Shown piece after piece: positions 53,248-63,715 of a stretch of DNA of 64,000 bases. Numbering within the stretch: the stretch's first letter is position 1; each line of letters begins with the position of its first letter. The notes beneath the pieces were generated by a model. That model made no database searches. It was not told the DNA's origin and worked only from the letters and a program-made list of their open reading frames with translations. The stretch is from Staphylococcus lloydii. GTDB lineage: Bacteria; Bacillota; Bacilli; Staphylococcales; Staphylococcaceae. The DNA lies in contig NZ_CP064056.1 in NCBI RefSeq assembly GCF_015775975.1, forward strand, positions 682,001 to 746,000, given 5' to 3'. Both the position numbers and the translations under genes were made by a program.

Positions 53248-54003
53248 ATGAGTGCTATAACAATGCGAGACATTTATCAATCTGGTCAGTTGAAAATGGA
53301 AGATGACAAAAAACTAATTTATTTAACACCCAGTGAACCCATAGTCTATGTCTCAAACAGTTGGACATATAAGCAAATGCCTTCAATAAATCAGTGGTTC
53401 GCAGATATTGAAACACAAGCTTCAATGCATAAAGCACAAGGGTCAAACCATTTATCATTTACGTTTCCTGAAAATGAAACGCCAGATAATCAATTTCTTA
53501 AAGAAATAAAGGCTAGAGGTTTTGAATTAAGTTACTTAGAACTTTATGCAATTAGTCCTGAAGAATTAAATTTTGATACTGCACTTGAGCTAGATGTTCG
53601 ATTTGTTACGCAATTGAACATAGAAGATTATTTAAGCATTCATCAAGTTTTTGCAGAACCATTTGGCGATGATTATGTTCAACAAAGCACTGAAATAATT
53701 CGGAATCAATTCCTTGATGATAACAAAGACAGAGTTATCGCATACAAAGGCGCGATTCCAGTCGGTATTTTGGACTTGATCAAAAGTGAGAATACGATAG
53801 AGATTGATGGGTTTGGTGTTTTACCGGAGTATCAAAGACAAGGTATAGGACAAGCTATGCAAAGTTTTGTTGCCGCGGTTGCAAATAATAGAACGATTAT
53901 CTTAGTGGCTGACGGAGAAGATACTGCCAAAGATATGTATTTAAACCAAGGATATGTCTACATAAGTTATAGCTACAATATTCTCAAAGAGCAATTAAAT
54001 TAA
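53248..54003 (+). CDS. GNAT-family acetyltransferase
   Basis: 251 aa. The C-terminal half (residues ~125-250) holds the GNAT fold, with the acetyl-CoA loop VLPEYQRQGIGQAMQSF (Q/RxxGxG/A) near 192-208 and the final strand region YLNQGYVYISYSYN. The N-terminal half looks like a degenerate GNAT-like or accessory domain. The acceptor is unknown. It starts 33 bp after bioY and may be read through from it. AAGGGAA serves as ribosome site. Confidence 0.8.
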   Translation: MSAITMRDIYQSGQLKMEDDKKLIYLTPSEPIVYVSNSWTYKQMPSINQWFADIETQASMHKAQGSNHLSFTFPENETPDNQFLKEIKARGFELSYLELYAISPEELNFDTALELDVRFVTQLNIEDYLSIHQVFAEPFGDDYVQQSTEIIRNQFLDDNKDRVIAYKGAIPVGILDLIKSENTIEIDGFGVLPEYQRQGIGQAMQSFVAAVANNRTIILVADGEDTAKDMYLNQGYVYISYSYNILKEQLN

Positions 54004-54005
54004 AG

Positions 54006-54058
54006 AAAAGCTGTTAATGCTACTATTAATAATCAATAGTAGCATTAACAGCTTTTTA
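54006..54058. terminator. Bidirectional terminator between GNAT gene and fdhD
   Basis: Near-perfect 22-bp stem AAAAGCTGTTAATGCTACTATT and its complement, with A- and T-runs on both sides, between convergent genes. Confidence 0.9.
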
Positions 54059-54836
54059 TTCGTTCAGGATGACTATAGACGTTAAAATTGCCATCACGAA
54101 TAAAACCTACGGCAGTAATATTTAAATCGTCAGCTAATTGGACGGCTAGAGTGGTAGGAGCAGACTTTGATAATATAACGCCAACTCCGATTTTAGCAGC
54201 TTTAATTAAAATTTCTGACGAAATTCGACCGCTAAAGATTAATACCTTATCACGTACTGGGATATGGTTTTTAATACAATATCCATATAATTTGTCTAAC
54301 GCATTGTGTCTACCAATATCTTGTCTGTGTTCAAAAAAAGTTTTGCCGTCGCTAATTGCACCATTATGTAAGCCACCTGTTTGTTTGAAAAGCGCACTGG
54401 CATTTTGAAGTTGCGACATCATCGAAAGAATTTGTTCTGGTACTAATGTAATTTTAGACATAGAGGTTTTAGCAATGGCAGCATCATTTTGAAAATAAAA
54501 CTCTCTACTTTTACCACAACAAGAAGCAATCATACGTTTTGTAGAATATTGAAATCTCGTACCTAGTTGTTTTGTTAATTCAACATGAGCAAATCCCTTA
54601 CTATCATCAATTTGCAATGACTTTAACTCATCATATTTTAGGATGGCGCCTTCAGATGCGAGAAACCCTAAAGCTAATTCTTCCATATTGTTTGGACTAC
54701 AAATTACAGTAGCGAATTCTTCACCATTGACCATAATCGTTAAAGGAAATTCTGTAACATAGCTATCTTGTGTATTTACCAATTCACCATTTTCATAGCG
54801 TACGATGGGTTGGTCTTTTAAAACATCCTCATTCAT
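54045..54836 (-). CDS. fdhD: Formate dehydrogenase accessory sulfurtransferase
   Basis: 263 aa. FdhD passes sulfur from a cysteine desulfurase to the molybdenum cofactor of formate dehydrogenase, which needs it for activity. Seen: ELALGFLASEGAI near residues 53-65, the Cys loop MIASCCGKS near 102-110 with two adjacent cysteines, and DIGRHNALDKLYGY near 173-186, the signature. ATG at 54836 follows AAAGGAG; a longer frame to 54881 has no site. Its client is probably the FdhA-like enzyme at 35484. Gene end overlaps the terminator. Confidence 0.92.
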   Translation of the reverse strand: MNEDVLKDQPIVRYENGELVNTQDSYVTEFPLTIMVNGEEFATVICSPNNMEELALGFLASEGAILKYDELKSLQIDDSKGFAHVELTKQLGTRFQYSTKRMIASCCGKSREFYFQNDAAIAKTSMSKITLVPEQILSMMSQLQNASALFKQTGGLHNGAISDGKTFFEHRQDIGRHNALDKLYGYCIKNHIPVRDKVLIFSGRISSEILIKAAKIGVGVILSKSAPTTLAVQLADDLNITAVGFIRDGNFNVYSHPERIKSC

Positions 54837-54936
54837 GTGCCCCAACTCCTTTTTTATCTTAATTGTTATTTTATCGTACATTTCACACTAGATAAATGAT
54901 TAGGCGTTCGCTAAGCAAATAAAAATATGTTGTAAC

Positions 54937-56006
<1,070 letters not shown>

Positions 56007-56013
56007 TAAAATA

Positions 56014-56058
56014 TTGACACGTTAATAAGTAAACAAGTAAACTTTAATTATGTTTACT
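56014..56058 (+). promoter_or_regulatory. galKET promoter and GalR operator
   Basis: TTGACA (56014-56019), 18 bp, TAAACT (56038-56043) form a promoter. AGTAAAC (56036-56042) and GTTTACT (56052-56058) make an inverted repeat with a 9-bp centre that overlaps the -10; another AGTAAAC lies at 56028. Binding of GalR here would block galK transcription. Confidence 0.6.
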
Positions 56059-56091
56059 CTTCGTATTTTTATAAATTAAGGGGTGGGAGAA

Positions 56092-57255
56092 ATGTTAGAA
56101 TCTTTAAAGATTAAGTTTGCAACGATTTTTGATTCTGAACCCACACATTATGCATTTGCTCCAGGAAGAATTAATCTTATTGGTGAGCATACTGATTATA
56201 ATGGTGGTTATGTATTTCCGGCAGCAATTGAATTAGGAACTTATGGTTTAGCGCGTATACGTGAAGACAATAAAATCAATGTTTATTCTATGAATTTTGA
56301 AGAAAAGGGAGTTATTTCTTTTGACTTAAATAACCTAGCATATGATGAAAATCACGATTGGGCTAATTACGTCAAAGGTGTTATTAAATATTTGCTAGCT
56401 TCTTTTCCGTCTATTAATCAAGGCTTTGACGTTCTATTTGAAGGTAATATACCTAATGGTGCAAGTTTATCGTCGTCAGCTTCAATAGAACTTGTAAGTG
56501 GTTGGCTCATTAAAAGCTTATTTGATCTTGAGCTTGATAGACTGACCTTAGTTAAAATTGGACAAAAAGTTGAGAATAATTATATTGGCGTTAATTCTGG
56601 TATTATGGATCAATTTGTAATTGGACTAGGAAAAAGTGAACATGCCATATTACTAGATACGGGTACCTTAAAATATGACTATGTGCCAGCTTATTTTGGA
56701 GATTATGTCATTTCAATTATGAATACTAATAAACGTCGATCATTGACGGAGTCTAAATATAACGAACGTCGTTCTGAATGTGAAGCGGCATTAGCATCAT
56801 TACAACAACAATTAATGATTGAACATTTATGTGATATCGATGTAGCTACATTTGAGCGTTATCAACATTTAATAGATAATCCTACTAACTTGAAGCGAGC
56901 ACGTCACGCAATTAGCGAAAATGAAAGAACAAAACAAGCGCATGAGATGTTGTCGAACAATCAATTTACAGCATTTGGGCAATTATTAAACGACTCGCAT
57001 GAATCATTGAAAAATGATTATGAAGTCACAGGGTTAGAATTAGACACATTAGCTGAAACGGCACAATCTATTGATGGGGTTTTAGGCGCAAGAATGACTG
57101 GCGCAGGTTTTGCAGGTTGTGCTATTGCTTTAGTACATAAAGATAGTGTTAAAGCATTAGAACAAGAGGTTACCTCAACTTATACAGACAAAATCGGCTA
57201 TGCACCATCGTTTTATCATGTGAACATTAGTGACGGCGTTAAAAGTTTAAATTAA
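56092..57255 (+). CDS. galK: Galactokinase
   Basis: Phosphorylates alpha-D-galactose at C1 with ATP, the first committed Leloir step. It is 387 aa, of the GHMP kinase family. Seen: PGRINLIGEHTDYNGGYV near residues 22-39 (galactokinase signature), NGASLSSSASIEL near 122-134 (the GHMP phosphate loop), and GARMTGAGFAGCAIALV near 336-352. ATG at 56092 follows AAGGGGTGGGAG; the in-frame GTG at 56083 lies in that site. It is the second gene of galRKET. Confidence 0.96.
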   Translation: MLESLKIKFATIFDSEPTHYAFAPGRINLIGEHTDYNGGYVFPAAIELGTYGLARIREDNKINVYSMNFEEKGVISFDLNNLAYDENHDWANYVKGVIKYLLASFPSINQGFDVLFEGNIPNGASLSSSASIELVSGWLIKSLFDLELDRLTLVKIGQKVENNYIGVNSGIMDQFVIGLGKSEHAILLDTGTLKYDYVPAYFGDYVISIMNTNKRRSLTESKYNERRSECEAALASLQQQLMIEHLCDIDVATFERYQHLIDNPTNLKRARHAISENERTKQAHEMLSNNQFTAFGQLLNDSHESLKNDYEVTGLELDTLAETAQSIDGVLGARMTGAGFAGCAIALVHKDSVKALEQEVTSTYTDKIGYAPSFYHVNISDGVKSLN

Positions 57256-57279
57256 TTTATCAATGAGAGGAAGATTTAT

Positions 57280-58278
57280 TTGTCAGTACTAGTACTAGGT
57301 GGAGCGGGCTACATTGGTAGCCATTGTGTACATCAACTTATAGATAAAGGTTACGATGTTGTCGTTATCGATAATTTAGGTACGGGACATAAAGAATCGG
57401 TTAGTGCGCAGGCTCGATTTTATGAAGGCGATATTAGAGACAAAGCATTTTTAGATGACGTATTTAATAAAGAAGAAATCGATGGCGTTTTCCATTTTTG
57501 CGCATACTCATTAGTTGGAGAGTCTGTTGAAAAACCACTGACTTATTTCAATAATAATATTCATGGATTACAAACGCTTTTAGAAGTTATGTACGATCAC
57601 GATGTGGATAAAATTATCTTTTCTTCTACAGCGGCAGTGTACGGTGAGCCGAATTCAATTCCTATTAAAGAAGATGATACGACGCATCCTACAAGTCCAT
57701 ATGGAGAAAGTAAGTTAGTAATGGAAAAAATGATGCGTTGGTGTCACGAAGCCTACGGAATTAATTTTGCGGCATTACGTTACTTTAACGTGGCAGGTGC
57801 TAATCCAAATGGCAAAATTGGCGAAGACCATAGACCTGAAACACATTTAATACCAATTGTTTTACAAGTTGCTTTAGGACAACGTGACAATTTGACAGTG
57901 TTTGGCGATGATTACAATACACCAGATGGTTCATGTATTAGGGATTATTTGCACGTTGAAGATTTAATAGCTGCACATATACTAGCCTTTGATTATTTAA
58001 AAAAGGGCGGTACTTCTGGTGCATTTAATTTAGGTAGTAGCCAAGGATATTCTGTATTTGAAATATTAGAAGCGGCTCGTGCGGTAACAGGTAAAGAGAT
58101 CAAAGCTGAAGTCGGTAAAAGAAGAGCAGGCGATCCAGGTACGTTAGTTGCATCAAGCGATAAAGCTAAATCATTGTTAGGTTGGGTACCACAACATGAC
58201 GATATTAAAGAAATTATACAAGATGCATGGAAGTGGCATCAATCTCATCCGCATGGCTACAAACAGGAAGAAGGTTAA
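57280..58278 (+). CDS. galE: UDP-glucose 4-epimerase
   Basis: Interconverts UDP-galactose and UDP-glucose with bound NAD+. It is 332 aa, extended SDR fold. Seen: GGAGYIGSHCVHQL at the N-terminus, STAAVYGEP with the catalytic Ser near 120, and TSPYGESK with the Tyr-Lys pair near 145. TTG at 57280 is the start, following GAGAGGAAG. It starts 24 bp after galK and ends 3 bp before galT. Confidence 0.96.
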   Translation: MSVLVLGGAGYIGSHCVHQLIDKGYDVVVIDNLGTGHKESVSAQARFYEGDIRDKAFLDDVFNKEEIDGVFHFCAYSLVGESVEKPLTYFNNNIHGLQTLLEVMYDHDVDKIIFSSTAAVYGEPNSIPIKEDDTTHPTSPYGESKLVMEKMMRWCHEAYGINFAALRYFNVAGANPNGKIGEDHRPETHLIPIVLQVALGQRDNLTVFGDDYNTPDGSCIRDYLHVEDLIAAHILAFDYLKKGGTSGAFNLGSSQGYSVFEILEAARAVTGKEIKAEVGKRRAGDPGTLVASSDKAKSLLGWVPQHDDIKEIIQDAWKWHQSHPHGYKQEEG

Positions 58279-58281
58279 GTA

Positions 58282-59772
58282 ATGTTACTCAATAAACAAC
58301 TCGTAGATCAGTTTATAAAGTACACAGTGGATATGGGTGAATTTGATGTATTGGATGCTGTTTATGTACAAAATAAGCTCATCGCTATACTTAATGCACA
58401 AGGTATTGAAGATGAGCTAACGATAGATGCAGTTTCATCGATGACGCCTAATGACATCGCGCAGTTATGGATTGACCAAGCAGTTAAGGCGAATACTATT
58501 GAGGATGAACGCTATATTAGAGAAATAGTTGAGGCCCAAATACTTGATTTAATAACACCTAAACCTTCAGCGGTAAATAATTATTTTTGGCAACAACATA
58601 AAGAAAATCCAAAACTAGCCACTGATTATTTTTATGAGTTATCTAAACGCAATCATTATGTTAAGGAAGACGCTATTGCTAAAAATATTAGTTATAATGT
58701 TGCAACAGATTACGGTGATATTGAAATAACAATAAATTTATCAAAGCCTGAGAAAGATGGTAAGCAGATAGCTAAAGAAAAAAATGCGACTGCAAGTGCT
58801 TATCCGCAATGTGCACTATGCTTTGAAAATGAAGGATATATTGGGTCTGTATTACAAGCAGCTAGAACGAATCATCGCATTATCCGAATGAATTTAGCAG
58901 GAAACGAATGGGGATTTCAATATTCACCGTATGCTTACTTTAATGAACATAGCATCGTATTATCGCGTACGCATGAACCAATGGCGATTAATCAACAAAC
59001 ATTTGAAAACTTAGTGGAGTTTGTTCAACAGTTTCCACATTATTTTATAGGTTCCAACGCTGATATTCCAATTGTGGGCGGATCAATTTTATCACACAAT
59101 CATTATCAAGCAGGACGACATGAATTTCCAATGGATAGAGCAACAACTAAAGAAACTTTTAAATTAACTTCATTTCCAGACATCGATGCCACTACTTTAA
59201 AATGGCCGATGAGTGTTATTAGGTTGAAAAGTAATAATAGCGCACGATTAATTAAAGCTGCTACCTATGTTATGGAACAATGGAATAATTATTCAGACAG
59301 TAGTGTTGATATAAAAGCGTATAGCGATGATGGCACAAGACATCATACGATTACACCGATAGTACGTTATAAAAATGAACAATATGAAATTGATATTGTT
59401 TTACGTGATAATCAAACATCGAATGAATATCCTGACGGTATATTCCATCCTCATCAAGATGTGCAACATATTAAAAAGGAAAATATTGGGCTAATTGAAG
59501 TTATGGGCACGGCAATTTTACCCGGAAGATTAAAAAGTGAACTTGTCGATGTGAAAAACTACTTACTTGGGAAAAGTTATAATGAACTAGGACCACATAA
59601 ACAATGGGCAGAAACGATGGCTCAAAATTATCAAATAGATAATGACAACGTAGATGAGATTATACACAAAGAAGTCGGACTTAAATTTAAAAGTGTATTA
59701 GCAGACGCAGGTGTATTTAAGGATAATGAGCAAGGTAATAATGCATTTAAACAATTTTTAAATGTTCTTTAA
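58282..59772 (+). CDS. galT: Galactose-1-phosphate uridylyltransferase, type 2
   Basis: Exchanges UMP between UDP-glucose and galactose 1-phosphate. It is 496 aa, the long Firmicutes class (GalT type 2), unlike the ~350-aa class I enzyme. Seen: CALCFENEGYIGS near residues 178-190 and SILSHNHYQAGRHEFPM near 270-286, which carries the nucleophile His region. It is the last gene of galRKET, starting 3 bp after galE, and a short terminator follows. Confidence 0.95.
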   Translation: MLLNKQLVDQFIKYTVDMGEFDVLDAVYVQNKLIAILNAQGIEDELTIDAVSSMTPNDIAQLWIDQAVKANTIEDERYIREIVEAQILDLITPKPSAVNNYFWQQHKENPKLATDYFYELSKRNHYVKEDAIAKNISYNVATDYGDIEITINLSKPEKDGKQIAKEKNATASAYPQCALCFENEGYIGSVLQAARTNHRIIRMNLAGNEWGFQYSPYAYFNEHSIVLSRTHEPMAINQQTFENLVEFVQQFPHYFIGSNADIPIVGGSILSHNHYQAGRHEFPMDRATTKETFKLTSFPDIDATTLKWPMSVIRLKSNNSARLIKAATYVMEQWNNYSDSSVDIKAYSDDGTRHHTITPIVRYKNEQYEIDIVLRDNQTSNEYPDGIFHPHQDVQHIKKENIGLIEVMGTAILPGRLKSELVDVKNYLLGKSYNELGPHKQWAETMAQNYQIDNDNVDEIIHKEVGLKFKSVLADAGVFKDNEQGNNAFKQFLNVL

Positions 59773-59801
59773 GAAGGATGATACATTCATCCTTTTTTTT
59801 T
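59773..59801 (+). terminator. gal operon terminator
   Basis: AAGGATGA / TTCATCCTT stem with TACA loop and eight Ts. Confidence 0.8.
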
Positions 59802-59844
59802 ATATTTCACAAGTCTATAATAAAAATATATAGGTGGTAATAAA

Positions 59845-60633
59845 ATGAATATAAAAAAATTATTAGTTGGTATGACTACGGCAAGTGTAGTGTTAGCGGG
59901 GTGCTCAAATTCCGGAAGTGACGACAAGAGTAAAGAGAGTTCTAAAAGCGATTCCAATAAAAAACAGCAAATTACAGTTTCTGCAGCAGCAAGTTTAACT
60001 GACGTAAGCAAAGACTTAGCTAAAGAATTTAAGAAAGACCATAAAAATACAAAGATTTCATTTAATTATGGTGGTTCTGGTGCGTTAAGACAACAAATTG
60101 AAAAAGGTGCACCAAGTGACGTTATGATGTCTGCAAACACAAAAGACGTCGATATGTTAGTAAAAGATAAGAAAGCAAAAAATACATATAATTATGCACA
60201 GAATAAGCTAGTTCTTATCGGTGATAAAGATAGTAAATATAAATCTGTAAAAGATATTAAAAAAGGCGATAAATTAGCAATAGGTGAGACTAAGTCTGTG
60301 CCGGCTGGAAAATATGCCGAACAATACTTAAAAGATCAAAAGTTATATAACGATGTAAAATCAAACTTGGTATACGCGAAAGATGTTCGCCAAGTATTGA
60401 ACTACGTAGAAAAAGGAAATGCGCAATTAGGCTATGTTTATAAAACAGATTTAGCACAAAGTCAAAAAAATGGTAACAACAAAGTTAAAGAAATCAATGC
60501 TGCTAAGTTGAAAAAACCAATTACTTATAAAGCAGCAACGACTTCAGACAAAAAAACAGCTAAAGAATGGGTAGACTTCTTAAAAACAAAAGATGCTAAA
60601 AAAATCATGAAAAAATATAAATTTGAAGAATAG
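59845..60633 (+). CDS. modA: Molybdate-binding lipoprotein
   Basis: 262-aa periplasmic-type binding protein that captures molybdate (or tungstate) outside the membrane. Seen: lipobox VLAGCSNS (lipidated Cys near residue 20), a Ser/Lys/Asp linker, AAASLTDVSKDLAKEF near 48-64 with oxyanion-binding serines, and YGGSGALRQQIEKGAPSDV near 79-97, the ModA signature. A ribosome site AGGTGG precedes the start. It is the first gene of modABC. Confidence 0.95.
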   Translation: MNIKKLLVGMTTASVVLAGCSNSGSDDKSKESSKSDSNKKQQITVSAAASLTDVSKDLAKEFKKDHKNTKISFNYGGSGALRQQIEKGAPSDVMMSANTKDVDMLVKDKKAKNTYNYAQNKLVLIGDKDSKYKSVKDIKKGDKLAIGETKSVPAGKYAEQYLKDQKLYNDVKSNLVYAKDVRQVLNYVEKGNAQLGYVYKTDLAQSQKNGNNKVKEINAAKLKKPITYKAATTSDKKTAKEWVDFLKTKDAKKIMKKYKFEE

Positions 60634-60653
60634 TAACTGAAGGAGGGAGTGCG

Positions 60654-61325
60654 ATGGTCGACTTAACGCCATTTTGGATATCAATTAAAGTAGCAGTTAG
60701 TAGTACGATCATCGTTTTCTTCATCGGTATCATAGTCGCAAGATGGTTGTATAGTAGGCATGGCTTAGTCGCTAGACTATTAGAAAGTATTATTGTATTG
60801 CCTATTGTTTTACCTCCGACGGTGATGGGTTTTATATTGCTTATTGTTTTTTCACCTAAAAGTCCGGTTGGTCAATTCTTTAGTCATGTTTTGCATATTC
60901 CTGTCGTGTTTACCATGACAGGTGCAATCATTGCTTCTATTATTGTAAGCTTTCCATTAATGTATCAGCACACGGTGCAAGGCTTCAGAGGGATTGACAA
61001 AAAAATGTTAAATACGGCACGTACGATGGGAGCAAGTGAAAATAAAATTTTCACGCAACTTATATTACCGTTATCGAAACGTTCTATCCTATCTGGCGTA
61101 ATGATGAGTTTTGCTAGAGGTATTGGCGAGTTTGGTGCTACGTTGATGGTTGCTGGTTATATACCAAATAAGACAAACACTTTACCATTAGAAATTTATT
61201 TCTTAGTGGAACAAGGTAAAGAAAATCAAGCCTGGTTATGGGTACTAGTCTTAGTTGCCTTCGCAATAACGATAATCGGTACTATTAATGTCTTGAACAA
61301 AGACCGTTATTTGGAGGGAGATTAG
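60654..61325 (+). CDS. modB: Molybdate ABC transporter permease
   Basis: 223-aa membrane subunit with about five or six helices. Seen: the EAA loop RTMGASENKIFTQLILP near residues 123-139, which contacts the ATPase ModC, and ARGIGEFGATLMVAGYIP near 159-176, typical of ModB. GAAGGAGGG lies before the start. It starts 20 bp after modA and directly abuts modC. Confidence 0.95.
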   Translation: MVDLTPFWISIKVAVSSTIIVFFIGIIVARWLYSRHGLVARLLESIIVLPIVLPPTVMGFILLIVFSPKSPVGQFFSHVLHIPVVFTMTGAIIASIIVSFPLMYQHTVQGFRGIDKKMLNTARTMGASENKIFTQLILPLSKRSILSGVMMSFARGIGEFGATLMVAGYIPNKTNTLPLEIYFLVEQGKENQAWLWVLVLVAFAITIIGTINVLNKDRYLEGD

Positions 61326-61934
61326 ATGCTGACTATTAAATTAAAACATCAATTAAAAAATACTCCGATAACGATTGATATTAATGACCAAGAGCCTAAA
61401 ATATATGCTTTGAGGGGACCTTCTGGTATAGGTAAAACAACGGTATTAAACATGATTGCGGGTCTAAGACAGCCTAACGAAGCACTAATTAAAGTGAATA
61501 ATAATGTGTTAACAGATACTGAAGCTGATGTGAATGTAAAAATTCAGCAACGTAATATAGGCTATTTGTTTCAAGATTACCAACTATTTCCTAATATGAA
61601 TGTATTGAAAAATATAACTTTTATGACGCCATATTCACAACATATTGAAGACTTAACGTCAGAGTTGAATATAGCGCATTTAGTTGAGCAATATCCATAT
61701 ACATTGTCTGGTGGAGAGTCTCAACGTGTAGCTTTAGCACGTACATTGAGTACCAAACCAGATTTAATATTGTTGGATGAACCATTCTCTAGTTTAGATG
61801 ACTATACTAAGGATGAAAGTATAAAAATAGTTAACAATGTATTTAAAGAATGGCAAATACCTATTATATTTGTGACACATTCAAATTATGAAGCAGAGCA
61901 ATTAGCGCATGAAATTATTACATTTGGTAATTAA
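61326..61934 (+). CDS. modC: Molybdate ABC transporter ATPase, short form
   Basis: 202 aa. Seen: Walker A GPSGIGKTT near residues 32-40, signature LSGGESQRVALARTL near 124-138, Walker B LILLDEPFSSLD near 145-156, and the switch VTHSN near 177. Classical ModC proteins are about 350 aa because of a C-terminal molybdate-binding TOBE (Mop) region, which is absent here. The start directly follows the modB stop, with GGAGGG upstream. Confidence 0.92.
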   Translation: MLTIKLKHQLKNTPITIDINDQEPKIYALRGPSGIGKTTVLNMIAGLRQPNEALIKVNNNVLTDTEADVNVKIQQRNIGYLFQDYQLFPNMNVLKNITFMTPYSQHIEDLTSELNIAHLVEQYPYTLSGGESQRVALARTLSTKPDLILLDEPFSSLDDYTKDESIKIVNNVFKEWQIPIIFVTHSNYEAEQLAHEIITFGN

Positions 61935-61959
61935 GTATATTGCATAGATATATTTGGAT

Positions 61960-61989
61960 CCCTTTACTTAATAAGTAAAGGGGTTTTTT
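61960..61989 (+). terminator. modABC terminator
   Basis: CCCTTTACTTA / TAAGTAAAGGG perfect stem followed by GTTTTTT. Confidence 0.9.
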
Positions 61990-62140
61990 GAATTTAATTA
62001 TTCTGTTGAGATTTTAATACATTATGAATAGCAAGCTCAATTTTCTATTTAGTGATGATTGATGTAGCACTTAAAATTATTGTGACTCATCATAGTTAGA
62101 TTTATAATAGATGTAATGGATTTAAGAGAGGACAATTGCT

Positions 62141-63145
62141 GTGGATAATAATCGCTATTCAAGACAAATACTATTTAAAGGTATTGGTCAAAAAGGACAA
62201 ACTTTAATAGCACAGGCACACGTCATTATTATAGGTATGGGTGCATTAGGATCACACCTTGCTGAAGGTTTAGTAAGAGCGGGTATTGGTGAATTAACAA
62301 TAGTAGATAGAGATTATATTGAAGAAAGTAATTTACAACGCCAAACGTTGTATTCAGCTAATGATGCGGTTGAAGCCTTACCTAAAGTTATTGCTGCAAA
62401 AAAAGCATTGCAAGCTATCAGTGGGGACGTCACGATTCATACATTTATTGAACAAGTTGACTATGCTTTTTTAGAAGAACATAGTCGTGAAGTGACTTTA
62501 ATATTAGATGCTACGGATAATTTTGATACTAGAATGTTAATCAATGATTTTGCCTTTAAATATAATATTCCATGGATTTATGGGGGTGTAGTACAAAGTA
62601 CTTATGTTGAAGCACCATTCATACCTGGAGAGACGCCTTGCTTTAATTGTTTATTACCACAACTGCCTGCGATTAACTTAACATGTGATACTGTTGGCGT
62701 TATTCAACCAGCTGTAACTATGACTACAAGTTTGCAATTGAAAGATGCCCTTAAAATTATAACGGGGAATAATGTCCCAGCAAAATATACTTACGGTGAT
62801 ATTTGGAATGGCGAACATCATGTCTTTGGTTTTAGTCGCATGTCAGATAATGATTGTCTAACGTGTGGCGCAGAACCTACGTTTCCCCAGTTAAATAAAC
62901 AAGCACATGAATATGCGTCATTATGTGGTAGAGATACGGTACAATATCAAAATAAACATATTTCCCAGGAAATGTTAGTAAACTTTTTAGTAGAAAATAA
63001 TATTAATTATAAAACAAACGATTATCTTATTATGTTTCATTACGATGGCTATCGTTTAGTCAACTTTCATGATGGTAGATTTCTCATTCATAATATGTCA
63101 CAACCGAGTGAAGCGGCAAAACTAATGAATAAATTATTTGGATAA
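62141..63145 (+). CDS. moeB: Molybdopterin-synthase adenylyltransferase (MoeB/ThiF family)
   Basis: 334-aa E1-like enzyme that adenylates the C-terminus of the MoaD small subunit so it can be thiocarboxylated. Seen: [21 protein letters not shown] near residues 30-50 (nucleotide loop), [16 protein letters not shown] near 57-72, and two zinc CxxC pairs, CFNC near 168 and CLTC near 243. The last ~80 residues are not a rhodanese domain. GTG at 62141 follows GAGAGGA. ThiF cannot be fully excluded, but moaB and moaC next door favour MoeB. Confidence 0.88.
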   Translation: MDNNRYSRQILFKGIGQKGQTLIAQAHVIIIGMGALGSHLAEGLVRAGIGELTIVDRDYIEESNLQRQTLYSANDAVEALPKVIAAKKALQAISGDVTIHTFIEQVDYAFLEEHSREVTLILDATDNFDTRMLINDFAFKYNIPWIYGGVVQSTYVEAPFIPGETPCFNCLLPQLPAINLTCDTVGVIQPAVTMTTSLQLKDALKIITGNNVPAKYTYGDIWNGEHHVFGFSRMSDNDCLTCGAEPTFPQLNKQAHEYASLCGRDTVQYQNKHISQEMLVNFLVENNINYKTNDYLIMFHYDGYRLVNFHDGRFLIHNMSQPSEAAKLMNKLFG

Positions 63146-63161
63146 AAAAGGGGACATTTTG

Positions 63162-63662
63162 ATGCATAGTGATATCAAATTAACACGAAAAATACAAGTT
63201 GCAGTGTTGACGATTTCTGATACAAGAGATTATAAGACGGATAAAAGTGGCCAATTGATTAAGGCTTTACTTGCGGAAGAAAATGTTGAAGTAGGGGAAG
63301 CGGCTTATAAAATTGTTAAAGATGAACCACAAGCCATTAAGTCTCAAATTGAACAGTGGTTAAACGCTGACATTGATGTCATTATTACTACTGGGGGTAC
63401 TGGCATATCACCACGAGATATTACTATAGAAACACTTAGACCATTATTTTCGAAAGAAATAGAAGGTTTTGGTGAATTGTTTAGGTACTTAAGCTATACC
63501 GAAGATGTAGGCACAAAAGCATTATTATCTAGAGCCATTGCAGGCACTGTAAATGATAAATTGGTATTTTGCTTACCGGGTTCTAGTGGAGCAGTGAAAT
63601 TAGCATTAAATAAATTAATTAAGCCTGAATTAAATCATTTAGTACATGAATTAACAAAATAA
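63162..63662 (+). CDS. moaB: Molybdenum cofactor biosynthesis protein MoaB
   Basis: 166-aa member of the MoaB/MogA family that adenylates molybdopterin before molybdenum insertion. Seen: [16 protein letters not shown] near residues 17-32, [15 protein letters not shown] near 76-90 (the signature), and [14 protein letters not shown] near 134-147. ATG at 63162 follows AAAGGGGAC; an in-frame TTG at 63138 overlaps moeB. It lies 16 bp after moeB, so the two form one operon. Confidence 0.92.
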   Translation: MHSDIKLTRKIQVAVLTISDTRDYKTDKSGQLIKALLAEENVEVGEAAYKIVKDEPQAIKSQIEQWLNADIDVIITTGGTGISPRDITIETLRPLFSKEIEGFGELFRYLSYTEDVGTKALLSRAIAGTVNDKLVFCLPGSSGAVKLALNKLIKPELNHLVHELTK

Positions 63663-63710
63663 TTGGGCAAGATATAATCATGTTATTTAAATGTTTATCC
63701 TGCCCAAAAA
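63663..63710. terminator. Possible terminator between moaB and moaC
   Basis: TTGGGCA-GATA / TATC-TGCCCAA arms about 20 bases apart followed by AAAAAG; weak T-run on the plus strand, better on the minus strand for moaC. Confidence 0.5.
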
Positions 63711-63715
63711 GTATA

